Source of the DNA: Streptomyces sp. 11x1
GTDB taxonomy: Bacteria > Actinomycetota > Actinomycetes > Streptomycetales > Streptomycetaceae
DNA length: 64,000 nt
Direction: 5' to 3'
Assembly: GCF_032598905.1 (NCBI RefSeq)
Contig: NZ_CP122458.1
Location: forward strand, 10,193,001-10,257,000
Shown here: positions 9,116 to 18,886 of the stretch, one piece after another
Position numbering within the stretch: the stretch's first letter is position 1
Layout: each line of letters starts with the position of its first letter
Position numbers and translations under genes: made by a program
Notes under the pieces: model-generated
What the model was told of the DNA's origin: nothing
The model's input: the letters and a program-made list of their open reading frames with translations, nothing else
Database searches by the model: none

Positions 9116-9490
9116 GTGACCACGACGACATCCCACCAGGAACTCATCCGGTTCCTCGAGGACCGCTTCGCGTGCGCTCAGGCCTGCACCGAATGTGCGC
9201 GTGCGTGCGCGCTGCGGGCGAGCCTCGCCGATCCGGACCACCCCGAGGGCCAGGAGAAGATGCGACGCAAGGGCATCATGTGCGCGGAGGTGTGCGACGC
9301 CACCTGCAGAATGCTCTCCGAGCAGACCAGCCTCGACGAGGCCGCCATCCGCCTCCAGGTCGAATGGTGCCGGACCGTCGCGCTGGAGTGCGCCCGTGTC
9401 TTCGACGACACCCCCGGCGCCGAGGACGGCGCCAAGTCCTGCCGCGAGTGCGCGCAGGCCTGCACGGACTTCCTCGCCATCCTCCGCTGA
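9116..9490 (+). CDS. Four-helix-bundle copper-storage protein (Csp/DUF326 family)
   Basis: A 124-aa cytosolic protein (no signal peptide) with 12 cysteines in CxxxC and CxxC spacing: CAQACTECARAC, CAEVCDATC, single Cys in EWCRTV and LECARV, and CRECAQAC near the end. Csp proteins line the core of a four-helix bundle with Cys thiols and hold many Cu(I) ions; tail-free versions act in the cytosol. GTG 9116 gives the usual N-terminus ahead of HQELIRFLED; upstream frame lacks similarity. Some databases call such proteins ferredoxins, but there is no [Fe-S] spacing. No copper regulator or exporter is next to it. Confidence 0.85.
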   Translation: MTTTTSHQELIRFLEDRFACAQACTECARACALRASLADPDHPEGQEKMRRKGIMCAEVCDATCRMLSEQTSLDEAAIRLQVEWCRTVALECARVFDDTPGAEDGAKSCRECAQACTDFLAILR

Positions 9491-9548
9491 GCCGCCCGGC
9501 CGGGTCCGGTGCGCGGTGAACGGGGCCGCCCCGCCTGTTCCCAATTAC

Positions 9549-9562
9549 TGGAACACGTTCTA
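9549..9562. promoter_or_regulatory. KstR-type operator upstream of acyl-CoA dehydrogenase
   Basis: TGGAACACGTTCTA fits the published mycobacterial KstR consensus TnnAACnnGTTnnA at every fixed position. It lies 44 bp before the GTG of the acyl-CoA dehydrogenase. KstR is the TetR-type repressor of cholesterol catabolism in Mycobacterium and Rhodococcus; no kstR gene is in the window, so the binding protein is inferred. Confidence 0.5.
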
Positions 9563-9605
9563 GCGTGTGCGCCGTCAGGTCGGCCTTGGGGAGCCTGGAG
9601 GCGCC

Positions 9606-10784
9606 GTGCACCTCGAATACACGCCCGAGCAGCAGCGGCTGCGCACCGAACTGCGCGCCTACTTCGCCGAGTTGGTCCCGGACGGCGCCTACACACGCCA
9701 TGCCGACCCGGTGGCGCAGAAGCGGTTCTACCGCGAGACCATCCGCCGGCTCGGCGGCGACGGCTGGCTCGGCGTGGGCTGGCCGAAGGAGTACGGCGGA
9801 CGCGGCCTGACCGCCATCGAACAGTTCATCTTCTTCGACGAGGCCGCGCAGGCGGGCGTCCCGCTGCCCCTGATGGCGCTCAACACGGTCGGCCCGACGA
9901 TCATGCAGTTCGGCAGCGAGGAGCAGAAGGCGTACTTCCTGCCGCGGATCCTCTCCGGCGAGCTGGACTTCGCCATCGGCTACAGCGAACCCGACGCCGG
10001 CACGGACCTGGCCTCGCTGAAGACCCGCGCGGTCCGGGACGGCGACCACTACGTGGTCAACGGGCAGAAGATCTGGACGACGAACGGCGACACGGCCGAC
10101 TGGGTGTGGCTGGCGACCCGCACCGACCCCGACGCCCCGCCCCACAAGGGCATCACCATGCTCCTCGTCCCGACGACGGAGCCCGGCTACTCCTGCACCC
10201 TCATCAACACCCTCGCCTCCCACGACACCACCGCGAGCTACTACGAGAACATCCGGGTCCCCGTCTCCCGGCGCGTCGGCGAGGAGAACAAGGGCTGGCG
10301 GCTGATCACCAACCAGCTCAACCACGAACGCGTCACCCTCGCCGCCCACGGCACCATGGCCATCCGCTCCCTGCACAACGTCCAGCGCTGGGCCATGGAG
10401 ACCAAGCTCGCCGACGGCCGCCGCGTCATCGACCTGCCCTGGGTCCGCCGCCGCCTCGCCCAGACCCACACCCGGCTCGACGCCCTCAAACTCCTCAACT
10501 GGCGCATGGTCAGCGCCCTGCAGGAAGGCACCCTCACCCCGCAGGACGCCTCCGCCGTCAAGGTCTACGGCTCCGAGGCCCGCCGCGACGCCTACGCCTG
10601 GCTCATGGAGATCGTCGCCGCCGCCGGCGCCCTCAAGGAGGGCTCCGCGGGCGCGGTCCTGCACGGCGAACTCGAACGTGGCTATCGCTCGGCAGTCATC
10701 TTCACCTTCGGCGGCGGCAACAACGAGATCCAGCGCGAGATCATCTCGTGGATCGGCCTCGGCATGCCCAGGGTGCGGCGCTAG
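9606..10784 (+). CDS. Acyl-CoA dehydrogenase (FadE family)
   Basis: A 392-aa FAD-dependent acyl-CoA dehydrogenase that introduces the alpha,beta double bond of an acyl-CoA. Family motifs include GWPKEYGGRGL, IGYSEPDAGTDLASL (flavin/CoA-binding strand), KIWTTNG, and the C-terminal FTFGGGNNEIQREIISW. GTG 9606 is supported by GGAGG at 9597-9601 with a short spacer. It stands alone behind a KstR-like site. The FTFGGGNNEIQ ending is typical of FadE proteins from steroid and terpenoid catabolism in actinobacteria, although substrate cannot be decided by eye. It is probably linked functionally to the catabolic genes at 28-42 kb. Confidence 0.92.
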   Translation: MHLEYTPEQQRLRTELRAYFAELVPDGAYTRHADPVAQKRFYRETIRRLGGDGWLGVGWPKEYGGRGLTAIEQFIFFDEAAQAGVPLPLMALNTVGPTIMQFGSEEQKAYFLPRILSGELDFAIGYSEPDAGTDLASLKTRAVRDGDHYVVNGQKIWTTNGDTADWVWLATRTDPDAPPHKGITMLLVPTTEPGYSCTLINTLASHDTTASYYENIRVPVSRRVGEENKGWRLITNQLNHERVTLAAHGTMAIRSLHNVQRWAMETKLADGRRVIDLPWVRRRLAQTHTRLDALKLLNWRMVSALQEGTLTPQDASAVKVYGSEARRDAYAWLMEIVAAAGALKEGSAGAVLHGELERGYRSAVIFTFGGGNNEIQREIISWIGLGMPRVRR

Positions 10785-11629
10785 CCGGGTTGTGACGAGG
10801 ATTCTTAGTTGGCACAACAGAGGGAGAGTTGGCATCAAGATCACGGCTTTCCTCAGAGGTGCCGGCGCATCACCTCGACGCACGTGGCGCGGACCGCGTT
10901 CGATCGGTCCCAGGGTACGGGGTTCCGAGGTTCATTCCGCTGTCGGTGTTGATCGCCGGCTGCTGCCAGGCGAAATTCGTGCCAGCAGACCGCTGACCTC
11001 GTCGGTGGGTTGTTGTCGCACGGCGGATGAGGACTCGGGGCGGCGCCGTATGCGGTACGGCATCTCCACGTCCTCTTCGACCGCCGTCAGCGCTTCGGCG
11101 AAGGTCTTGGCCCGGCGTTCAGAGCCTTGCCACGTGTCTTGCCTGCACTGACAAGGGCTGCGGACGTCTGATCGGGGCACTGCGATGATCCGAGAGAAGA
11201 GCTTTTGTTGGTGAATGCGCCAATTCATTGCTGTTTCTCGTGTGGTGCACCGGAAGAACTGGAATTCTTACAGTTCAAGACTGGTCGTGCTGTCGCAGGG
11301 ACTGCCGGGTCGAATCCGGGTCGAATTGGCCGGTCTTGGCGTACCTGGCTGGGTTGCCGCGGGTCAGGGCAGTGGCAGGCAGGATCACTCCGCGTGGCCT
11401 CTTGCCGGAGAGGGGAGAGGCGAGGCCGTTCACGACCTCGAAGCGCATTGCCGGCGATGTCGTCGTGAACGAGCGGCAGGTGGCTCACGCATCGACTGTC
11501 GAGGTATGGCATGGCCGGGGCTGGGCGCTGCGCCTCTACGACCGCCGTTGTGCATGTGTGAGGCTGTCCTTGTCGGTGGACCTGCGGATTCGTGAGCGCC
11601 AAGGCGTCCCGATCCTCGCCGTCAGGGCC
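10785..11629. other. 845-bp region without a recognisable gene
   Basis: Short open frames exist on both strands, for example 10932-11228 on the minus strand, but none shows a domain, a good RBS or typical Streptomyces third-position GC bias. The GC content looks lower than in neighbouring genes. The region lies between an intact acyl-CoA dehydrogenase gene and the broken end of a biotin carboxylase gene, so it is likely decayed or inserted sequence. Confidence 0.6.
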
Positions 11630-11674
11630 TACAGCGATTTCGCCACGGTTGGCGATGAGTACTTTCGTCAGCAT
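11630..11674 (-). pseudogene. Acyl-CoA carboxylase alpha subunit (biotin carboxylase), N-terminal stub
   Basis: From ATG 11674 the first 15 residues, MLTKVLIANRGEIAV, are the hallmark start of biotin carboxylase (AccA/PccA). After residue 15 the family sequence is lost. The ATG overlaps the stop of the mutase small-subunit fragment by the normal ATGCTGA junction, so the operon junction survives while the gene body (about 600 residues in the family) is gone. Confidence 0.75.
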
Positions 11675-11956
11675 GCCGACTCCGTCGTGGTGTCGAAGGC
11701 GGCACTGAGTCGGTGGACTGTCTCGACGATGCCGCTGATGTCGGCGCCGGGAGTGAAGACCGCGTGAACTCCCATGGCTTCCAACGCCAGAACGTCGGCA
11801 TCCGGAATGATGCCGCCGACCAGGATCCGGGTGTCGCCGACCTCGTATCGTGCGAGCAGCTCGATCACCCTGCTCATGATCGTCAGATGGGCGCCGGAGT
11901 GAACGGACATGCCCAGGACCGGCGCGTCCTCGGCGATGACGGTGGCGACTGAATGG
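11668..11956 (-). pseudogene. Methylmalonyl-CoA mutase small/B12-binding domain, N-terminally truncated
   Basis: Minus-strand sequence encodes the second half of a cobalamin-binding domain: LGMSVHSGAHLTIMSRVIELL, VGGIIPDADVLALEAMGVHAVFTPG, ending near TVHRLSAAF. The N-terminal part with the cobalt-ligating DxHxxG motif is missing; the remaining sequence abuts the stop codon of the epsilon subunit gene directly, so a deletion removed the start. In intact mutases this domain binds adenosylcobalamin. An ATG at 11910 would give an 80-residue product without cobalamin ligation. Confidence 0.8.
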
Positions 11957-12166
11957 TCAGATGGGCCAGTAGGTTCGGGTCCACGCCGTGGGGCCCAGCT
12001 GCGGCTGTCTGTGTGTTGCGATGCGGGACGGGTCCGACCATCCGACCCGCTGTTCCGGGGCGCCGCACGGCGTCTGCGCTGCCGCCGCGGCGCGGGCGCG
12101 GACCACCGCCAGGGCGGCGGCCAGCTCCTCCGGGGTCGGATTGCCCCGTACGACTCTGATCGTCAC
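11957..12166 (-). CDS. Acyl-CoA carboxylase epsilon subunit
   Basis: A 69-aa protein starting at GTG 12166 with AAGGAG at good spacing. It begins with the family signature IRVVRGNPTPEELAAALAVV, has an Ala-rich helix, and ends WTRTYWPI, as in AccE/PccE subunits that stabilise and stimulate actinobacterial acyl-CoA carboxylase complexes. It follows the beta-subunit gene by 17 bp on the same strand. Reading frame and ends look intact, but its alpha partner next door is destroyed. Confidence 0.85.
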   Translation of the reverse strand: MTIRVVRGNPTPEELAAALAVVRARAAAAAQTPCGAPEQRVGWSDPSRIATHRQPQLGPTAWTRTYWPI

Positions 12167-12183
12167 AGCGGCTCCTTCAGTTC

Positions 12184-13764
<1,581 letters not shown>

Positions 13765-13830
13765 CTGTGTCTGCTCCGTGCTGGCGGGTCAGTGATGGGC
13801 GGGCCGCTGTCAGAACGTGTCGCGCGGGCG

Positions 13831-14460
13831 GTGAACACCCCACACGCCGCGCAGGGCGTGGGCGACCTCTCCGCCCGTGGTGCGGAGTCTGAGGGCCGCA
13901 CGCATGGGGAACAGGATGTTGGCGGTGCCTTCCGCGGCCGCACGCAGAGCGTCCAGGGCTCGGTCGACGGCGTCGTTGTCGCGCTCCTCGCGCAGCGCTG
14001 CGAGACGTTCGCACTGGTCGGTCTCGATCTGCGGGTCGACCCGCAGTGGCCCGTAGGGCTCTTCCTCGTCCAGGACGTACTTGTTGACCCGACGACGGTC
14101 CGTTCCCGGTTGTCGATCTCCAGCGCGACCCGGTCGGCGGACTTCTCGATCTCCGACTTCTGGAAGCCCTGGTGCCGCGAGCGATGTACTCCTTGAGCAC
14201 GTCGTTCTGGATCGTGCCGGTCAGCTGGTCGCCCGTGACGCCATGGTCGGCCGCGACCAGCTGGTACATCAGCAGCAGCATGGAGGCGGGGGCGTTGATC
14301 GTCATCGACGTCGAGACCCTGTCCAGCGGCAGGCCCTGGAACAGCGTCCGCATGTCGTCGTGGACTCCTTCGCCGTGCCGAAGCCGGCGTACTGCCGCAT
14401 CGTCCAGGCAGGTCTGATTCGCTGCGTGCCACGGAACCCACGGCATACCTCCGATACATG
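13831..14460 (-). pseudogene. Methylmalonyl-CoA mutase large subunit, internally deleted and frameshifted
   Basis: Reading right to left on the minus strand, pieces of a mutase large subunit appear in different frames: [13 protein letters not shown] (~14372-14405), then [20 protein letters not shown] and [16 protein letters not shown] (~14170-14370), then [23 protein letters not shown], and a C-terminal [20 protein letters not shown] part (~13840-14165). About 45 residues are missing between the first two and a large part of the TIM barrel between the last two. Roughly 200 of ~560 residues remain. It was the first gene of a mutase-carboxylase operon divergent from the tetR gene. Confidence 0.85.
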
Positions 14461-14463
14461 CAT

Positions 14464-14500
14464 GAGACTCAGTCTCGCATGTACGGTACTCAGTGCCGTA
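14464..14500. promoter_or_regulatory. Tandem TetR-type operators
   Basis: Two adjacent palindromes share the core ACTCAGT: GAGACTCAGTCTC at 14464-14476 (perfect, 13 bp) and TACGGTACTCAGTGCCGTA at 14482-14500 (one mismatch). They lie between the divergent mutase pseudogene and the tetR gene, so they probably bind the adjacent TetR protein and controlled both directions. Confidence 0.6.
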
Positions 14501-14551
14501 GGCTGGCCGCAAGTGGCGCCCAGGCGCTGAGACGGGGAAGGATGGCCGGTC

Positions 14552-15238
14552 ATGAGCAAGCCAGCCGCGCGGGTCAGACTCGCGGACGCCGCGTTCGCCC
14601 TCTTCGACGAGCGTGGGTACGAGCAGACGACCGTCGACGACATCGCGGAGCGCGCGGGGCTCGGGCGCTCGACGTTCTTCCGTCACTACGGGTCCAAGGA
14701 ACAGGTGATCTTTCCCGATCACGACCGGCTGCTCGCGCTGATCAGGGACCGGCTGGCGACCTCCAGCGACAGCACGGCTCTGGTGGCCGTGTCCGACGCC
14801 GTACGCCTGGTGCTGCTGCACTACGTCGATGAAGGTGACCTCGCCCGTCGGCGCTACGCGCTCACCAGCAAGGTGCCCGCCCTCCGCGACCGTGAGATCG
14901 CCAGCGTGGCCCGCTACCAGCGCCTCTTCCGGGAGTTCATCTCCGACTGGATGGGCGACCCTACCGAGACGGCATCGCTCAGGGCCGAGTTGATGGCGGC
15001 GGCGGTGGTCGCGGCACACAACCACGTGCTGCGCCGATGGCTCCGTGGGGAGTCGCCCGACCCGGTCGCGGAGGTGGACGAGGCCATGCGCGAGGTGCTC
15101 GCCCTCTTTCCGGCATCCCGTTCCCAACCAGGCGCCGCCGGCGACGCCACCATGGTCGTCGCGTTCAGGAGCGGGCAGGACCTCGACGCGTTGATCCCGT
15201 CGCTGCGGCGTCTCGTCGAGGGCGGGCCCGAGCGGTGA
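14552..15238 (+). CDS. TetR/AcrR family transcriptional regulator
   Basis: A 228-aa regulator starting at ATG 14552. The N-terminal helix-turn-helix is clear: [20 protein letters not shown] then [17 protein letters not shown]. The C-terminal ligand domain is typical of the family. Its stop overlaps the P450 start (GTGA, 15235-15238), so the two are co-translated. Two palindromes sit 50-90 bp upstream and fit autoregulation. Because the P450 gene is the only intact neighbour, control of a P450 substrate pathway is the likely present role; earlier it may also have governed the lost mutase operon. Confidence 0.9.
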   Translation: MSKPAARVRLADAAFALFDERGYEQTTVDDIAERAGLGRSTFFRHYGSKEQVIFPDHDRLLALIRDRLATSSDSTALVAVSDAVRLVLLHYVDEGDLARRRYALTSKVPALRDREIASVARYQRLFREFISDWMGDPTETASLRAELMAAAVVAAHNHVLRRWLRGESPDPVAEVDEAMREVLALFPASRSQPGAAGDATMVVAFRSGQDLDALIPSLRRLVEGGPER

Positions 15239-16551
15239 GCTTCCGGCACGACAGCGCACTGACGCCCGTCGGCCGTGCGACCGGAGCGGTACTGCCCGAC
15301 ACACGGCATCCGCTCGATCTGCTCGACCTGTTCGGCGACGACTTCGTGCGCGATCCGTATCCCTGGCTCGATCTCCTGCGCCGCGAAGCCCCCGTGCACC
15401 ACGACCCGGGCACCGGGCTCTGGCTCATCAGCCGCTACCAGGACGTACGACGGGTGCTGCTCGACCCGGCCGCCTTCCTCCCGGACAACGCCCAGCACGC
15501 GGTGACCCCGCTGCCCCTGGCCGCCTTGCGGGTGCTCGCCCGAGCCGGCTTCACCCTGCCGCCCGCGCTGGCCAACAACGCCACCGCCACCCATCCCGGG
15601 CTGCGCCAGGTGGTCACCCGCTTCTTCAACGCCCGGCGCATCGCGGACGCCGTACCGGTGATCGAGCACGTCGCCGGGGAACTGCTCGACGCGGCACAGG
15701 CCCGGATCGACGCGACGGGCAGCTGCGATCTGTTTACTGCCTTCGCCCAGCCGCTGCCGTGCCGGGTGCTGATGGAGCTGCTGTGCATCCGGGGCATTGC
15801 TCCGGCCACGTTGATCCGCTGGAGCGACGCCGCACTGGAGCTGTTCTGGGGCAGGTCGGAGCCGGAGCGTCAGCTGCAACTGGCCACGCTCGTGGGCGAG
15901 TTCCACCAGTGGCTCACCGCAACCGTGCGCGGCGCCGCGGCCACAGAGGACTCCTTCATTGGGGCGCTGGCCCGCCACCGGCTGCCCGACGGCAAGCCGC
16001 TGGACATCGAGACCGCGGTCAGTGCGTGCTTCTTCGTCTTCATCGCCGGGCAGTCAACCACCGGCCAACTCATCTCCACGGTGCTGCACCGAACCCTCGT
16101 CGAGCCGACACTCCGGCCGCGCCTGGCCGAACAGCCCGGCTTCGCGGAGGCCTGGGTGGAGGAGGTGCTGCGGCGCGAGCCACCGGTGACCACTTGGCGC
16201 CGAGTCACCGCCCGCTCCGTGGAAGTGGCCGGGGTGCGGCTCCCCGCAGGCGCGCAGCTGCTGCTGATGCTGATGGGAAGCGGTTCTGACCCGGAGGTCT
16301 TCACCGACCCGGAGCGGATGTGCCCGTACCGGAGCGACGTCCGCCGCCACCTCGCTTTCGGCGTCGGCCGACACCGCTGCCCGGGCGCGTCCCTGGCGCG
16401 TACGGAGGCGGCGGTGGCCCTGCGAGCGATCGCCCGCCGCCTTCCGGACGTGCGCCTCGCCACCGGAGCGACGACGCCGTCACCGCCCCCGTTGCTCGGC
16501 CTCCTGTCCTTCCGGGCACCCCTGACTGTGGCGGTGGATGGGCGGCCGTAG
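15235..16551 (+). CDS. Cytochrome P450
   Basis: A 438-aa soluble bacterial P450 with the complete signature set: I-helix [14 protein letters not shown]-helix EEVLRREPP (ExxR), and the heme loop [14 protein letters not shown] with the thiolate Cys. GTG 15235 overlaps the tetR stop. It would hydroxylate or epoxidise an unknown small hydrophobic substrate and needs ferredoxin partners not encoded nearby. I-helix Ala-Gly-Gln-Ser-Thr carries Gln in place of the usual acidic or Gly residue (AGxDT type); whether this changes oxygen activation is unknown. Substrate not recognisable. Confidence 0.93.
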   Translation: MSFRHDSALTPVGRATGAVLPDTRHPLDLLDLFGDDFVRDPYPWLDLLRREAPVHHDPGTGLWLISRYQDVRRVLLDPAAFLPDNAQHAVTPLPLAALRVLARAGFTLPPALANNATATHPGLRQVVTRFFNARRIADAVPVIEHVAGELLDAAQARIDATGSCDLFTAFAQPLPCRVLMELLCIRGIAPATLIRWSDAALELFWGRSEPERQLQLATLVGEFHQWLTATVRGAAATEDSFIGALARHRLPDGKPLDIETAVSACFFVFIAGQSTTGQLISTVLHRTLVEPTLRPRLAEQPGFAEAWVEEVLRREPPVTTWRRVTARSVEVAGVRLPAGAQLLLMLMGSGSDPEVFTDPERMCPYRSDVRRHLAFGVGRHRCPGASLARTEAAVALRAIARRLPDVRLATGATTPSPPPLLGLLSFRAPLTVAVDGRP

Positions 16552-16770
16552 AAGAAGGTGCGACCCTCGACCGTGCAGCGAATGTCACGCCGGGTGCAGC
16601 CGGAGTTTTCGCAGAGCATTCGCCGAACCGACAGTTCGATCACCACCAGGCGGTCGGTCGCTGGCGTGTCTGCGAGCCGACGCTCGTACCGCCTGTGCGT
16701 CCGTCGCGACAGTGTCCCGCACATCGGGCAGGCCAGGCCCCGCTCGCCCCGGCCCGCTTCACAACACGTA
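16552..16770 (-). pseudogene. ISL3-family transposase, N-terminal remnant
   Basis: The minus strand encodes LACPMCGTLSRRTHRRYERR, LADTPATDRLVVIELSVRRM and LCENSGCTRR. This matches the zinc-binding N-terminal part of ISL3 transposases (CPxCG ... RRYERRLADTP ... VRRFxCxxxxCxRRTFAEQ). The frame runs into unrelated sequence after CTRR, and no DDE domain follows. No ISL3 terminal repeats could be recognised, so this is an old remnant rather than an active element. It lies just after the P450 stop codon. Confidence 0.75.
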
Positions 16771-16796
16771 ACTCGCCTTCTGTGAGCACGAGTTAC
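16768..16796. repeat. Inverted repeat GTAACTCG/CGAGTTAC
   Basis: Arms at 16768-16775 and 16789-16796 are perfectly complementary with a 13-nt loop. It could terminate transcription from the P450 operon or be a remnant of the IS element next to it. From here to about 17130 no gene is recognisable. Confidence 0.45.
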
Positions 16797-17136
16797 TGCA
16801 CGCGCACCGCTTCCCGATGCGGAAACAGCCTGTCGATCAAGCCCTCACACGTCAGCCGGGGTGCCGGCAATATGACCGCGTGTCACCGGCGCGCGGAAGC
16901 ATGATCGCCTTCACGGAATGCGCGCCAGGACCCGTCGGCGGTCCCGGCGACCGCTGCACGGATGGGGCTCCAGCTCGCTCGTGCGCGCAGATCCTGCGCA
17001 CGCCATGGCAAGAGCAGGTCAGGTTCACCCGGGACGCCGACCGCGCTGAGCCGGAGCGCCGGATTGCTGCGCTTCATGGCCCCGCGTACTCCGTGCCGGG
17101 TTCCGAGAGGCAGCTCCTGGTCGGGCTTGCACCTTG

Positions 17137-17180
17137 AGACCGATCGGTTTACGACAATGAGAAACCGATCGGTTTCTCAT
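17137..17180. promoter_or_regulatory. Two AAACCGATCGGTTT-type operators before the SDR gene
   Basis: The first, AGACCGATCGGTTT, is at 17137-17150. The second is a perfect 24-bp palindrome at 17157-17180 with core GAAACCGATCGGTTTC. This is a TetR-type operator and overlaps the region where the SDR promoter should be. Four more copies follow within 1.7 kb. Confidence 0.75.
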
Positions 17181-17196
17181 CTGTGGAGGCACAGTC

Positions 17197-17550
17197 ATGA
17201 CCGCACTCAAGGGCGCGAACGTCTTCGTCACCGGCGGCAGCCGCGGCATCGGCAAGGCGCTGGTGGAGGAGCTGTACGCGCGCGGTGCCGGCAAGGTCTA
17301 CGCCACGGCCCGCGACCCCCGCACGGTGACGCACCCGGACGCGGTCCCGGTGGCGCTGGAGGTCACCGACCCCGCTTCCGTGGCGGCCGCCGCCGCACAG
17401 GCGCAGGATGTGACCGTACTGATCAACAACGCGGGCGCCGGGCCGGCCCCGCAGAGCGCTCGGGGAAACCGATCGGTTTTCCCGACTGTAGACCGGTCGG
17501 TTTCCGTCCGCAAGGTGGGTGATCGGCATTCGCCGTCGGTCGACCCGTGA
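17197..17550 (+). pseudogene. Short-chain dehydrogenase/reductase, C-terminally truncated
   Basis: From ATG 17197 (RBS TGGAGG) the protein begins as an SDR: NVFVTGGSRGIGKALVEEL (NAD(P)-binding TGxxxGxG) and, after ~80 residues, VTVLINNAGAGP (NNAG motif). Family similarity ends near residue 88, where the DNA runs into another copy of the TetR operator (17464). The catalytic Ser-Tyr-Lys part is absent, so no activity is expected. TetR-regulated SDR genes of this kind are frequent in Streptomyces; the surviving promoter and operators suggest a recent loss. Confidence 0.8.
17464..17503. promoter_or_regulatory. Two further copies of the TetR-type operator
   Basis: GGGAAACCGATCGGTTTTCCC-like copy at 17464-17483 (one extra T breaks perfect symmetry) and AGACCGGTCGGTTT at 17490-17503. 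They sit inside the residual SDR frame, at the point where SDR similarity ends. Confidence 0.65.
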
Positions 17551-17600
17551 GGGTCGCCCCTGTGGGTCCTGTGGGGGTGGTCGCGTATCCACCCGTCAAG

Positions 17601-17617
17601 GAAACCGATCAGTTTTC
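17601..17617. promoter_or_regulatory. TetR-type operator before the first duplicated tetR
   Basis: GAAACCGATCAGTTTTC lies 30 bp before the ATG at 17648, in the same relative place as the copy at 18839-18856 before the second tetR. Two bases depart from the consensus. Confidence 0.65.
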
Positions 17618-17647
17618 TTTTCTCTCGAAGCGAGTTACCGTCGCGGT

Positions 17648-18169
17648 ATGACCATCGAAGTGAAGGCGAGTCCTCGGGAGCGGCTGTTGGAGGCGACGGT
17701 TTCGCTCACCTGCCGCGACGGCACCCGCATCGGCGTCGAGGTGTTGTGCAGGGCTGCGGGGGTGTCGAAGCGGTCCTTGTGCAAGCTGTTCGACAGCAAG
17801 GACGAACTGCTGGCGGCGAGCCTGGAGCGGAGTTCTTTCGCTCACGTGGCAGCGCTCTTGCCCGCGGTGGACGACGAGCGCTCGCCTCGGGGGCGGATTC
17901 GGCACGTCCTTGAGCAGGTCGAGCTGCAGGCGGGCGCGCCCGAGTTCCAGGGCTGCCCATACCTTGGGGTGCAAATCGAGCTCAAGGATCAGAGCCATCC
18001 GGCAAGCCGGGTGGCCCATCGGGTCAAAGAGGATCTGACGGGTTTCTTCCGCGCCGAGGCCGCCAAGGGCGGCGTCGGTGATCCCGACCTGCTGGCCCGG
18101 CAGCTCAGCCTTGTCTTCGATGGGGCCAGCGCTCACGCAGGGATCCGAGCCGACGACCTCGCAGGACTC
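17648..18169 (+). pseudogene. TetR family regulator, C-terminally truncated copy
   Basis: ATG 17648 starts a TetR protein with HTH EVLCRAAGVSKRSLCKLFDS. It is closely similar along its whole visible length to the intact gene at 18887 (for example QIELKDQSHPASRVAH and GDPDLLARQLS are shared). Similarity stops at residue ~174 (ADDLAGL), where LacI-like antisense sequence begins. The frame stays open to 18877, but the resulting 409-residue product would be a chimera of unrelated fragments. The two copies plus their matching operators indicate a local duplication. Confidence 0.75.
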
Positions 18170-18385
18170 GGCGAGGAGCGTCCGTGCGGCTGCGGCGCCG
18201 TGGTCCTCGGTCAGCCCGCCCGGGACGATGCGGGCGCGGTCGGTGAGGCCGTGGTGTTTCATGGCCTGCTTGTAGCCGCGGCGCCGGTCGGCCGCGCCCG
18301 GTGCCCTGCCCCCGTCGATGTGGACGATGTCGCGGTGGCCCAGTGCCAGGACCTGGCCGGCGAGCGCGAGCACGCGCGGTCCGCG
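18165..18385 (-). pseudogene. LacI-family regulator fragment
   Basis: On the minus strand this stretch encodes LALGHRDIVHIDGGRAPGAA, DRRRGYKQAMKHHGL and AAAARTLLAE. That is the middle of a LacI/PurR-type sugar-binding regulator (LGHRxIxxIxG ... RxxGY). There is no HTH part and no C-terminus. It is inserted, antisense, between the TetR copy and the next fragment. Confidence 0.65.
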
Positions 18386-18765
18386 CTGCCCGGCACCCGC
18401 TCCCTGATCGCGATGCTGTTCCGGATGAACCGCGACAACTGCCGCTCCCCGGCCCGCAGCGTGGCCAACCAGGAGTTCCACCAGACCGACGAGCAGGCCA
18501 GCCGCGCCGCCCGCAGCGTCACCCGGGCGCTTCAGGACGCTGGCTACCGCGCCCTCAACCCCTCCGTCGGTTTCCCTCAAGAGATGGACCGCTTCCCCCA
18601 CGAGCGGATCTGGACGGTCGCGCACAAGACGGTCGCGGTGGCCGCGGGGCTCGGCGTGATGGGCCTGCACCGGAACGTCATCCACCCGAATCGGCAGCTT
18701 CGTCCTGCTCGTGACCGTCCTGGTGGACGCGGAGGTGAGCGAGTGGGTGCCGCCCCGCCCAAGGC
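18386..18765 (+). pseudogene. Epoxyqueuosine reductase-like (4Fe-4S/corrinoid) protein fragment, frameshifted
   Basis: Sense sequence MLFRMNRDNCRSPARSVANQ, then GYRALNPSVGFPQEMDRFP, WTVAHKTVAVAAGLGVMGLH and RNVIHP resembles the internal part of QueG-like iron-sulfur proteins. A frame change follows; the next frame continues as GSFVLLVTVLVDAEVSEW, which is the expected next family segment. Neither end of the gene is present. It is a fragment moved in from elsewhere, since no matching gene borders it. Confidence 0.65.
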
Positions 18766-18838
18766 GACAGGCGTGCACCCCCATGGCTCGGCGCGGTCTT
18801 CCCTCAGGCCGGCGCCGAGCCTCCGTCCGGAGCCTCCT

Positions 18839-18856
18839 GGAAACCGATCGGTATTC
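18839..18856. promoter_or_regulatory. TetR-type operator before the intact tetR
   Basis: GGAAACCGATCGGTATTC, one base off the palindrome, lies 30 bp before ATG 18887. It is probably the autoregulatory site. Confidence 0.65.
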
Positions 18857-18886
18857 TTTTTCTCCGCTTCGAGTTAACCTCGCGGT

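Noticed and set aside
9116..9490. Ferredoxin
   Set aside because: Cys spacing follows helical CxxxC repeats of copper-storage proteins, not iron-sulfur motifs.
10932..11228. 98-codon minus-strand frame in the gene-poor region
   Set aside because: No domain, poor start context and unusual composition; kept as unassigned sequence.
18165..18385. LacI fragment as a working gene
   Set aside because: No HTH, no start and no C-terminus; both borders abut other fragments.
17648..18877. Reading the first tetR copy as one 409-aa protein
   Set aside because: After residue ~174 it translates antisense LacI and then QueG-like fragments, so the long product is an accident of open frames.
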